From NCBI GenBank assembly GCA_964517355.1, contig CAZFCK010000178.1, positions 1 to 10,106 of the forward strand: a stretch of DNA of 10,106 bases, in the 5' to 3' direction. Both the position numbers and the translations under genes were made by a program. Position 1 is the first letter of the stretch, and the number at the start of each line of letters is the position of its first letter. Source of the DNA: CAZFCK01 sp964517355 (GTDB lineage Bacteria; Desulfobacterota; Desulfovibrionia; Desulfovibrionales; Desulfovibrionaceae). The notes beneath the pieces were generated by a model. The model was not told where the DNA came from. It worked only from the letters and a program-made list of their open reading frames with translations, and made no database searches. Shown piece after piece: positions 1 through 7,277 of the stretch.

Positions 1-127
1 CAGGGGTGGTTCAAAAACTGTGGCTATGGACTATCTCAAACGTGACTTGCTCTAACAAAGGTTTTCCCCTCTCGCATTTTGTTTTACTAACGATTTTAGA
101 ACTACGGCCTGGAAATGAAAATTCGTT

Positions 128-1366
128 TCACATTCCCCCCATACGCGCCTTTACGTTCTGCATACGGATGCGCATTTCCTGCAAGTCCACAGGCTTCATG
201 CCATCCTGCGTGGGGGTGAAAAGAAACATGTCTTGCCTTGCTATCCCGACGGGATCCCAAAAGATAGGCGCCATGCTCCACTCCATGCTCTGTGCTTTCT
301 GGATGCGATTGTTCACCAGCACCGCGTCCCAATCCTGGGGAATGATTCCGAGTCTCGCGAAAAAGCGTATGAAGTCATAGCCCAGTACCTGCCACACGGT
401 GGGGTCCTGGTTGTCCGGAATCAAACGGCGCAAATTGGCCGTAGCGGGCACGGGACTTTTGCTCCACCAGATGCCGGGAAAAACGGACAGGATAAAGTTG
501 TGCATGTCCACGTTAGGAGATTCACTCAAGGTCTGCCCCCAAAGCGTGGAGCCCATGATCAACAAGTCTTCTCGCTGGTGATAAAAGAAATACGGAACGA
601 GCATTTCGACTTTGGACCAGACATCCGGCAAAAAAACAGCCTGTATGGGTTGTTTCTGCCCCTGTTCATATAACAATTCAGCTACTATTCCGCTCCATTG
701 CAACGGATCCTCCGGCGGATAGGACATAATGGAAACGACGTTCACTTTTTCCGACGTGGAATTATCATGAAAAAGCTGTGCAATGCGTTGACCAAAGGGT
801 TCGTTCGGATAAAGCACCCCCACATCCTGGATACCGAATTCTCGACGCGCCATTTGCAGCAAGGTGCGAATCTGGTCGTTGGGGCTGCTAAAAAAACGCC
901 AGGCATCGCGTCCTTCTATGGCGGCGCCCATTCCTTGCAGAAACGTGAAAAACACCCGATCATTGTTTATCCCGGCCATGGAAATTTCATCGAATGCATC
1001 GGGACGCAGGGGCCCCCCTATTACAGTGCATGAGGCGGGCAAATTTTTCAGCTGCGTTGTCCATTCTTGAGAATAGGTATCTATTTCAAATAGTTGTATG
1101 TTAATATCTTGTTCTGCCAAAACCGATACCGCAGCTCTGGCGCCATCGCGAATCTGTAAGGCAATAGGCGCGTAAGGACCGCTAAGAGGCAAAACCAATG
1201 CCACCTCGCCACCTCTCTGAGGCATTGCCTCCTCCAGCGTTTCAGGCGGGGGCGATACTTCAGATTCCTGAGGCTGCTTCACGGCGCTGCAGCCCAGTAA
1301 AACAAAAACAAGAAAGGCAGCCGAAGCAAAGAGGCGCATGTATCCCGCGAGGTTGCTAGTTTTCAT
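128..1366 (-). CDS. Lipoprotein with type 1 periplasmic-binding fold (LpoA/YraM-like)
   Basis: The 412-residue product begins with a short charged stretch, a hydrophobic segment (about residues 11-25) and a lipobox LLGC with the lipidated cysteine at residue 26. Serine follows the cysteine, which favours sorting to the outer membrane. A proline- and glutamate-rich linker (31-50) leads into a type 1 periplasmic-binding fold: the first strand and loop are ALVLPLSGPYAPI (56-68), the second lobe starts near GVLYPNEPFG (183-192), and a strand-loop QAVFLPDVWSKVE lies at 242-254. In known families this fold binds small ligands, or, as in LpoA, activates a penicillin-binding protein from the outer membrane. 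The ligand or partner cannot be read from the sequence. The gene stands alone and is divergent from the OmpA-like gene about 970 bases away. The fold and lipoprotein nature are fairly sure; the exact role is not. A GTG two codons upstream is a worse start (see the ribosome binding site). Confidence 0.85.
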   Translation of the reverse strand: MKTSNLAGYMRLFASAAFLVFVLLGCSAVKQPQESEVSPPPETLEEAMPQRGGEVALVLPLSGPYAPIALQIRDGARAAVSVLAEQDINIQLFEIDTYSQEWTTQLKNLPASCTVIGGPLRPDAFDEISMAGINNDRVFFTFLQGMGAAIEGRDAWRFFSSPNDQIRTLLQMARREFGIQDVGVLYPNEPFGQRIAQLFHDNSTSEKVNVVSIMSYPPEDPLQWSGIVAELLYEQGQKQPIQAVFLPDVWSKVEMLVPYFFYHQREDLLIMGSTLWGQTLSESPNVDMHNFILSVFPGIWWSKSPVPATANLRRLIPDNQDPTVWQVLGYDFIRFFARLGIIPQDWDAVLVNNRIQKAQSMEWSMAPIFWDPVGIARQDMFLFTPTQDGMKPVDLQEMRIRMQNVKARMGGM

Positions 1367-1375
1367 TTCCACACA

Positions 1376-1381
1376 CTCCTT
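1376..1381 (-). promoter_or_regulatory. Ribosome binding site that decides the lipoprotein start
   Basis: On the minus strand AAGGAG lies 9 bases before the ATG at 1366 but only 3 bases before an in-frame GTG at 1372. The spacing favours the ATG, giving 412 rather than 414 residues. Confidence 0.7.
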
Positions 1382-1529
1382 GTGCCTTCATGATATTTAT
1401 GATTCGCCGTTTCCTTTCTTCTCCCCCCAACAAGATGTACGCGACGACATACGAAAAGAAGGGCGGCTTTCAAAAGGCAAGAACAGGGTTCAACAGACGA
1501 GCGCATTGTCGCCTTGAAACAGGGCTTGC

Positions 1530-1558
1530 AGCTGAAACAATATCCAATTGTTTCAGCT
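1530..1558. repeat. Perfect 12-bp inverted repeat
   Basis: AGCTGAAACAAT (1530-1541) is separated by 5 bases from its exact complement ATTGTTTCAGCT (1547-1558). Twelve of twelve positions match, so chance is an unlikely explanation. It directly abuts the hairpin element that begins at 1559. No T run follows on either strand, so it does not look like an intrinsic terminator. It could be an operator, a structured RNA element or the end of a small mobile element. Confidence 0.7.
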
Positions 1559-1603
1559 AAATGCATAAGAGCATCAACACCTTTTCCAAGGTTGCCATGC
1601 TCT
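1559..1603 (+). repeat. Dispersed hairpin element, copy 1
   Basis: The copy starts with AAATGCATAAGAGCATC (1559-1575), and the same 17 bases occur in inverse orientation at 10085-10101. Within it AGAGCAT (1568-1574) pairs with ATGCTCT (1597-1603). The inner part pairs imperfectly: CAA with TTG, then CCTT with AAGG around a 4-base loop. Length and layout match the second copy almost base for base, while the inner arms differ in sequence. This resembles REP-type intergenic elements of bacteria. It has no coding content of its own. Confidence 0.6.
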
Positions 1604-2161
1604 AATCTCCTCATGCCCGCAAAATATGGCACAATCAGCAGTTCGAACCATACCGCTCGGTTTGTTTTAGTCCGTACTCCATCCGTCCAAGCGGCAAGGC
1701 GCTGCATTGCAACATGAGAGCGTCATATAATGACAACATAAAACAAAAAATGTTGATATGCAAGTCTGTTACAATAAACTATCAACATTACGCCACGACG
1801 AAGGCAACGCAATTTCAGCACGTTGAAATGCACTATAAAAATTCCATCATGCATCTACTGCATCATATAAATTCAAAACTGCAAGATACAGACAAAAATG
1901 AAGCAATAAGTCTCTATCGCCGACAATTCAAAGCATAAAATATTACATTCTAAATTTTTTTTAGACTTTTTTTAACAAAAATCTCTATTTCAAAAAAAGG
2001 TTTGCTAAAATTTTCTGTAATAGTATATTGCTTCTGCTTTCATGTGGGGAACAATACATTGAATCACAAAATGCAACAACAAGGACATCTCGGGATGCCG
2101 TGCGGCGCTACCGCTGCTTTCCATGTGATCGCAGACAGTCAACTAATGAAATTTTCTGGGG

Positions 2162-2185
2162 AAACTCCGAAAATTAACGGAGTTT
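2162..2185. repeat. 8-bp inverted repeat upstream of the OmpA-like gene
   Basis: AAACTCCG (2162-2169) and CGGAGTTT (2178-2185) are exact complements separated by AAAATTAA. An overlapping, competing pairing exists between AATTTTC just upstream and GAAAATT, which spans part of the spacer. It lies about 155 bases before the OmpA-like start and could be a leader hairpin or an operator. It has no T run that would make it a terminator. Confidence 0.45.
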
Positions 2186-2341
2186 GATATTTCATTGGGT
2201 TAATGATCGGGGATCTGTCGTCAAATCGGCCAACTCCGTGCCGGCCTTGCATGGCCGTATCATTGAATAAACCGATGCGGCACCTGCAGATTTCTCAAAA
2301 AGCACGGTGTTGAGTTCTGTAATCAAGTGTGGGGTGGTTTC

Positions 2342-3745
2342 ATGAATAAGGCTCTCTTGCTTCTTGGTCTCCTTTGTGTCGTGATTTCCGGATGCAGCCA
2401 CACCGCGCCATCCATGTGGGGCGATGTTCCCGCTCCTGTTATTATCGCCAAATCACCACATGCGGCCGGTCTCCAGCCGCCCTCCCCTGAGACTGAACAA
2501 TCCGCCTCCCTTGTGGTTGACCGACTCCCTTTAGGTTCCCAAGTGGATACGGACATGGATGGCGTCTTCGACAATCATGACCAATGTCCAGCAACGCCGA
2601 ACAACGTCGCAGTGGATGCCTTTGGATGTCCTGTTTCCCTGTATATGAAAATGAGCGTCACCTATGCATCAAACCAGGTGACTCCCAACGAAGCCATGCT
2701 TACGAACCTCGAACGCATGGGAAGCATCCTGCAACAAAATCCTCTCTCTCTTCTTGTGATTACAGGACATACAGATGACGTGGGCGATGCCGACGCAAAC
2801 CAACGGCTTTCCATGACAAGAGCGCAAAATGTAAAACTATTCCTGGAACAACATTACGGCATTACTCCAGACCGCATTAAAGCCATTGGTTATGGCGAAA
2901 GCCACCCGCTGGTATCCAACGCCACTGAAAACGGACGCAATCGCAACCGTCGAGTAGAACTGGCCGTCAAAGGCTACTATCGAAGTGAAACATCGTATAT
3001 CGCTTTACACCGCCCCTACCAGATACATTTCGACACTGCTCAGACAACTATTGGGGGCACTTTCAAGGCAAAAGTGGACGACCTCGGCGCCTACCTGAAC
3101 GAACATCCCGATACGATCGCCCTTATCGATGGTCATACGGACAACAGCGGCTCGGCGGACAACAACCTTCTTATTTCCCAACAACGCGCCGACGCTGTAA
3201 AAAAATACCTGGAAGACAAGTACTCCATTGAGGCGGAACGCCTTAAGGCCTTGGGCCATGGCCAAAACCAGCCTTTGGTCAGCAACGATACCGAACTGGG
3301 GCGTTTCAAAAACCGTCGCGTCACCATCACTGTCCGCCGTGATTATCATCATACGGCAGCATCCCGCTTCAACTCGCGCCTTTCGCTCAAAGGACGGGTG
3401 GGCACAACCTCCTACGCTCCACTGGATCAATGTGTCAGCATCATCTTTAAGGCCAACAATCATGAACTCGATACGCCATCAAAACAGCAGATCAATGAGC
3501 TGGGCCTGCTGTTGCAAAAGAAAGCGGATCTCACCATCACTATCGAGGGTCATGCCTCCTGCGGCAACACCCATGACCACAACATGCGGCTTTCACAAAT
3601 GCGGGCGGAAAACGTTAAGCGCTATCTCCAACTGCGATACGACATTAATCCGAAACGCCTGCACGTCATCGGCTATGGACCGGATTTGCCTGTCGCTGAT
3701 GCCGGTAGCACAGAAAATGTGCAAATTAAGATAAATAAATTTTGA
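2342..3745 (+). CDS. OmpA-family lipoprotein with three tandem OmpA domains
   Basis: The 467-residue product starts with a hydrophobic signal and a lipobox ISGC (cysteine 18, followed by serine), so it is probably an outer-membrane lipoprotein facing the periplasm. After a proline-rich linker comes a thrombospondin type 3-like calcium-binding segment, DTDMDGVFDNHDQCP (69-83), with a likely disulfide partner at cysteine 96. Three OmpA-type domains follow, at about 102-211, 226-333 and 363-466. In this family an aspartate in GHTD and an arginine in NRRVE bind diaminopimelate in peptidoglycan. Domain 1 has GHTDDVG and NRRVEL, and domain 2 has GHTDNSG and NRRVTI, so both should bind. Domain 3 reads GHASCGN and lacks the NRR motif. 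It also has its own cysteine pair (364, 407). The likely role is tethering the outer membrane to the cell wall. I chose the ATG at 2342 over an in-frame GTG at 2327 because the signal peptide begins there and a GGGGTGG run precedes it. Confidence 0.9.
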   Translation: MNKALLLLGLLCVVISGCSHTAPSMWGDVPAPVIIAKSPHAAGLQPPSPETEQSASLVVDRLPLGSQVDTDMDGVFDNHDQCPATPNNVAVDAFGCPVSLYMKMSVTYASNQVTPNEAMLTNLERMGSILQQNPLSLLVITGHTDDVGDADANQRLSMTRAQNVKLFLEQHYGITPDRIKAIGYGESHPLVSNATENGRNRNRRVELAVKGYYRSETSYIALHRPYQIHFDTAQTTIGGTFKAKVDDLGAYLNEHPDTIALIDGHTDNSGSADNNLLISQQRADAVKKYLEDKYSIEAERLKALGHGQNQPLVSNDTELGRFKNRRVTITVRRDYHHTAASRFNSRLSLKGRVGTTSYAPLDQCVSIIFKANNHELDTPSKQQINELGLLLQKKADLTITIEGHASCGNTHDHNMRLSQMRAENVKRYLQLRYDINPKRLHVIGYGPDLPVADAGSTENVQIKINKF

Positions 3746-3767
3746 GCAGAAGTATTACAAATAACGT

Positions 3768-3820
3768 TGCCTCCGGCGGCTGAAGAACCTTATCAAAAAG
3801 TTCTTCAGCCGCCGGAGGCA
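3768..3820. terminator. 21-bp perfect hairpin between convergent genes
   Basis: A 21-base GC-rich arm (3768-3788, starting TGCCTCCGGCGGC) is matched exactly by 3800-3820, with an 11-base loop that includes AAAAA. It lies 22 bases after the OmpA-like stop and about 170 bases beyond the cheB stop, so it could end transcription from both sides. Neither strand has a clean T run after the stem, so intrinsic termination is likely but unproven. From memory, the same stem type recurs between genes in Desulfovibrio-type genomes. Confidence 0.6.
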
Positions 3821-3839
3821 TTCCTGTTCGAAGTCGATA

Positions 3840-3905
3840 CGCGATTAGAGCATCTTAAACAATAAAAGGGTGGGCCTTATCCAAAGGCGAAAATGTTCTA
3901 ACGCG
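3840..3905. repeat. Long imperfect inverted repeat with TTAGAGCAT outer arm
   Basis: CGCG-A-TTAGAGCAT (3840-3853) pairs with ATGTTCTAA-CGCG (3893-3905), with one bulged A and one G-T wobble. Inside lies a small second stem, GCCTT with AAGGC. The TAGAGCAT outer motif is shared with the hairpin elements near 1600 and 10058. It sits between the perfect 21-bp hairpin and the end of cheB and may help end cheB transcripts or be a decayed dispersed element. Confidence 0.45.
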
Positions 3906-3991
3906 AATGTGTTACAGACAAGCCGACTACAAAAAAAATGAAAATGGCTAAAGGCTGTTGCCGATTCACATAACCGCACCAGATTGTTCCA

Positions 3992-5062
3992 TTACCCGGA
4001 ACAGGCGCGCACAGTGGCCCCAGCCAAAGCCTCCAAGGGAAGCACCTTCTGCACGCCACCGAGTTTGATGGCCTCTTGCGGCATACCAAAAACAACGCAG
4101 CTTGCTTCGTCTTGAGCGAGAGTAAAGGCTCCCGAATCAAACATCTCTTTCATGCCCAAGGCACCGTCGTCGCCCATGCCGGTCATGATGACGCCGACGG
4201 CATTACGTCCCGCGTACCGAGAGGCGGAACGAAAAAGCACATCCACAGAGGGGCGATGGCGTCTTACCAAAGGTCCTTCTCGAACTTCCACATAATAACG
4301 CGCACCGCTCCGCTTAAGCAGCATGTGCCTATTTCCCGGGGCGATGAGGGCTTGGCCGCGCAGCATGGCATCGTTATTTGCGGCCTCTTTCACTGTTATG
4401 CGGCACAACCCGTTCAGCCGTTTGGCAAAGGCCGCGGTAAAATGTTCAGGCATATGTTGGACGATGGCAATGGCTGGACAATCGCGAGGCATGGCTTCCA
4501 AAAATACGCGCAACGCTTCCGTGCCTCCTGTGGAAGCGCCGACCACAGCCACCCTTTCCGTTGTCTGAATCATGGCTTTGGAAGGGTTGCCGACAGGCAT
4601 TACGACATCAGCGGAAAGTTTTGGTTCCACTTTTATACTTTTCCCGGATATCTTTTTCACTTGCGCCCCGGCAGCCGCTTTTACGGCATCACAAATACGA
4701 ATTTTTGATTCCTCAAGAAATTGTTTGGTGCCAACTTTCGGCTTGGTGATAATTTCCACAGCTCCATATTCAAGAGCCTTAAGCGTGGTCTCCGCCCCAG
4801 ATTGGGTCAAGGTGGAGCAGATAACAACGGGAATGGGATGCTGGCTCATTAGTTTACGTAAAAACGTAATGCCATCCATACGGGGCATCTCGACATCCAA
4901 GGTGATGACGTCAGGCACGACTTCTTCCATGCGTTTAGCGGCCACAAAAGGGTCGGATGCAGTGCCGACAACCTCAATGGCGGTATCGGAAGAGAGAATA
5001 TCGGCCAAAGTTTGACGCACCATGGCTGAATCGTCCACAATGAGAACCTTAATCTTAGCCAT
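3992..5062 (-). CDS. cheB: Chemotaxis protein-glutamate methylesterase CheB
   Basis: The 356-residue protein has the normal CheB length and layout. An N-terminal receiver domain (1-120) carries the acidic pair D10/D11, the phospho-acceptor D56 in LDVEMP, and K107. A linker of about 45 residues follows, then the methylesterase domain (about 168-354). The catalytic triad is visible: S177 in GASTGG, H203 in QHMP and D299 in GMGDDGA. In known systems CheB, once phosphorylated by CheA, removes methyl groups from receptor glutamates and also deamidates glutamines, resetting sensitivity. The ATG start follows GAGGGG at close spacing. It is the last gene of the cheY-cheA-cheB cluster, 27 bases after the cheA stop. 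Its usual partner, the methyltransferase CheR, is not next to it here. Confidence 0.97.
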   Translation of the reverse strand: MAKIKVLIVDDSAMVRQTLADILSSDTAIEVVGTASDPFVAAKRMEEVVPDVITLDVEMPRMDGITFLRKLMSQHPIPVVICSTLTQSGAETTLKALEYGAVEIITKPKVGTKQFLEESKIRICDAVKAAAGAQVKKISGKSIKVEPKLSADVVMPVGNPSKAMIQTTERVAVVGASTGGTEALRVFLEAMPRDCPAIAIVQHMPEHFTAAFAKRLNGLCRITVKEAANNDAMLRGQALIAPGNRHMLLKRSGARYYVEVREGPLVRRHRPSVDVLFRSASRYAGRNAVGVIMTGMGDDGALGMKEMFDSGAFTLAQDEASCVVFGMPQEAIKLGGVQKVLPLEALAGATVRACSG

Positions 5063-5089
5063 AACCCCTCAATACTCTCTGGTTGACAA

Positions 5090-7201
5090 CTATCGCCTAG
5101 CGGAACACTTGATAAGTTGGGGAACATCAAGAATCAAAGCCATTGTTCCGTCGCCCTTAATCGTAGCGCCGGATATACCTTGCACATCCTTATACACCTT
5201 TCCCAAACTCTTAATCACCGTCTGGTGTTCGCCAATTACATTATCCACAACGATGCCAACACGATTATCCACCAAACTCACAATCACTATTTGCTCAATG
5301 GAAGGACTATCTCCAGGAACTTCAAACCATTCGCGTAAGCGAATATAGGGTACAATCTCACCACGAAGGTTGATTATCTGTTCATTTGTCTCACGCAGAC
5401 CGCTTCGTTCCAGCTCCACACATTCCTCTACCAATGAAAGAGGCAACACATAGTATTCGTTGCCCACCTCCACCTGCAAGCCCTCGATTATGGCAAGGGT
5501 GAGAGGTAATTTAATGGTGATGCAGGTTCCGGATCCGGTTTCGCTATCTATTGACACCGAACCACGCAGTTCGTCTATGCTGCGTTTGACGACATCCATG
5601 CCGACCCCACGGCCAGAAACATTGGTGACCTTTTCCGCGGTAGAAAAACCGGGCATGAAGATCTGCATCAACAATTCCTGTTTCCCGAGGTCCTCATCTG
5701 AAGAAATCAATCCCTTTTCTATCGCCTTTTTGCGTACAGCGTCCTGATCAATTCCCTTGCCGTCATCAGTGATGCGGATAATAACCTCTCCACCTGAATG
5801 CTCCGCTTCCAGCAATATGCAGCCCTTGGGGTTTTTGCCATTATTCTTTCGTTTTTCCGGGGATTCTATGCCGTGATCAATGCTGTTCCGTAATAGATGG
5901 ACCAAAGGATCGTTGAGCCTTTCGATGACGGTTTTATCTAATTCTGTTTCCGCCCCTTTGGTCTGCAAGTCTATCTCTTTGCCCAAATCAGCCGACAAAT
6001 CGCGTACCAGGCGCCGAAATTTGCTGAACGTCGTACCAATGGGGAGCATTCGAATATTGAGCGTTGAATCACGCAATTCATCACTCAACCGTTCAAGTTC
6101 CTCTGCAAGGGTCGTCAGCTGCGGGTCCTTACGTTCACTGACTTTCTGGGTTATTTGCGCTTGAACAATAACCAGCTCACCCACCAGATCCACTAGATAA
6201 TCCAACTTGTCGGCGGCCACCCGGATACTTGAAACATGTTGTTCCACCTGTTTGGCCTGGGCGTCACGCTGTTGGCGCATTTCACGCATTGTGCGTTGTT
6301 CTTCCAGCGCTGATTCTATTCTTTGCGGAGTAACCATGCCCGTACCGGTCAGCAATTTGCCGATACGTTGCCGTTCTTCAAGCACACGCTGGAGATCTTC
6401 AGCGCTGATGTCGCCTCGTTCGACAAGAATTTCACCCAGCTTCTTATAATCAACGTCATCGCCCAGTTGCGAAACTTGATCAATCAACTTGATATGCACC
6501 TCGCATTCTTCTTCCACAAACAGAAACACATCGCGGATGTCTTGCAGGTTGTGCCTAGTTGAAAGTACAATATCCCACCATGCATAGCACGATTCCGAGT
6601 CCATTTCCTCAAGTGGAAGGATATCTTCAACGTGCGGGAAAGCCTTCGATGTGCCGAGGTCGTTCAATTCTTCAAGAATCACCAGGGGATTGTTGCCGAA
6701 AAGAAAATAGTCATGATGTGGTTTGAAACGAATGCGGTATGTGGCGAGTTCACCTATGCGCTTATCTTCTTCAGCATCGGAATCTGAAACAAGCAAAGGC
6801 GCTGCCGCTTCATCCCGGCCAGGTAAAAGCCCTCGCAATGCCGTGGTGATAGCTCCACCACGGCTCAGATCCACATCGTCCCCTTTTTCCGAACAGGATA
6901 GAAGATAGGCGATATGATCTTTGGAAGACAGGGTTAAATCCAAAAGTTCACGAGTCACGGGAAGGTGCCCGTTGCGAACATTTTCGAACACATTTTCAAC
7001 ATCATGCGTGAAGCTGGAAATATCATCAAACCCGAACATCGCGCCAGAACCCTTGATGGTATGCATGGCCCGAAAAACGCGATCAATAAGATCCTGATCT
7101 TGGGGCAACTCTTCAAGTTCCAGCAACGCACTTTCGAGTTCGGCCAGCAGGTCGTGGGCCTCCTCCAAAAAGGCTTGCCTGTTTACGTCCTCACTGGACA
7201 C
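5090..7201 (-). CDS. cheA: Chemotaxis histidine kinase CheA with an unusual middle region
   Basis: The 703-residue kinase passes phosphate from ATP to its own histidine and then to CheY and CheB. Domains in order: HPt/P1 (about 1-105) with H47 in MHTIKGSG; a segment at 153-240 that reads as strand-helix-strand-strand-helix-strand, where P2 would normally lie; a repeat at 252-302 (LGEILVERGDIS, then a shorter second unit) resembling the N-terminal domain of type II secretion ATPases; the P3 dimerisation helices (about 323-385); the P4 ATP-binding domain with HLLRNSIDHG (435-444), DDGKGID (479-485), FMPGFSTAEKVT (515-526) and GRGVGMD (530-536); and a CheW-like P5 domain (about 568-700). All catalytic boxes look intact. 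The start is a GTG with AGGGGG 6 bases before it (7208-7213), and the HPt fold begins at once, so no later start fits. The gene lies 76 bases after cheY and 27 before cheB, in one likely operon. Confidence 0.97.
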   Translation of the reverse strand: MSSEDVNRQAFLEEAHDLLAELESALLELEELPQDQDLIDRVFRAMHTIKGSGAMFGFDDISSFTHDVENVFENVRNGHLPVTRELLDLTLSSKDHIAYLLSCSEKGDDVDLSRGGAITTALRGLLPGRDEAAAPLLVSDSDAEEDKRIGELATYRIRFKPHHDYFLFGNNPLVILEELNDLGTSKAFPHVEDILPLEEMDSESCYAWWDIVLSTRHNLQDIRDVFLFVEEECEVHIKLIDQVSQLGDDVDYKKLGEILVERGDISAEDLQRVLEERQRIGKLLTGTGMVTPQRIESALEEQRTMREMRQQRDAQAKQVEQHVSSIRVAADKLDYLVDLVGELVIVQAQITQKVSERKDPQLTTLAEELERLSDELRDSTLNIRMLPIGTTFSKFRRLVRDLSADLGKEIDLQTKGAETELDKTVIERLNDPLVHLLRNSIDHGIESPEKRKNNGKNPKGCILLEAEHSGGEVIIRITDDGKGIDQDAVRKKAIEKGLISSDEDLGKQELLMQIFMPGFSTAEKVTNVSGRGVGMDVVKRSIDELRGSVSIDSETGSGTCITIKLPLTLAIIEGLQVEVGNEYYVLPLSLVEECVELERSGLRETNEQIINLRGEIVPYIRLREWFEVPGDSPSIEQIVIVSLVDNRVGIVVDNVIGEHQTVIKSLGKVYKDVQGISGATIKGDGTMALILDVPQLIKCSARR

Positions 7202-7277
7202 TACTTACCCCCTGGCGAAATAATAGAATCATCGTCCCAGGCCATATGCGGTTCGGCCCGAGCATTGCCATGAGCCG

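Larger units (their letters stand above)
1367..2341. other. Long gene-free region between divergent lipoprotein genes
   Basis: I see no convincing gene in these 975 bases. The open frames present lack ribosome binding sites, have no recognisable motifs, and in part run through inverted repeats. The stretch from about 1710 to 2060 is clearly richer in A and T than the flanking genes, with T runs near 1957-1975. What can be supported here is a 12-bp inverted repeat at 1530-1558, a hairpin element at 1559-1603, and an 8-bp inverted repeat at 2162-2185. A smaller self-complementary run, CGGCC-TTGCAT-GGCCG, sits at 2242-2257. The promoters of both flanking genes must lie here, but I found no clear -35/-10 pair for either. 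Confidence 0.6.

Noticed and set aside
1363..1707. Open frame of 114 codons on the minus strand overlapping the lipoprotein start
   Set aside because: It runs straight through the 12-bp inverted repeat and the hairpin element, has no ribosome binding site, overlaps the signal-peptide start of the lipoprotein gene, and shows no recognisable domain.
1714..1938. Open frame of 74 codons on the plus strand in the AT-rich stretch
   Set aside because: No ribosome binding site before the ATG, no motif, and residue use (N, H, Q, K rich) that simply reflects AT-rich DNA. A small gene cannot be fully excluded.
2002..2187. Open frame of 61 codons before the OmpA-like gene
   Set aside because: TTG start without a ribosome binding site, and it ends inside the 2162-2185 inverted repeat; no recognisable protein features.
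2250..2300. Sigma-54 or sigma-28 promoter before the OmpA-like gene
   Set aside because: GGCAC and TAAACCGAT fragments are present, but the spacing to the second box is wrong in both cases.
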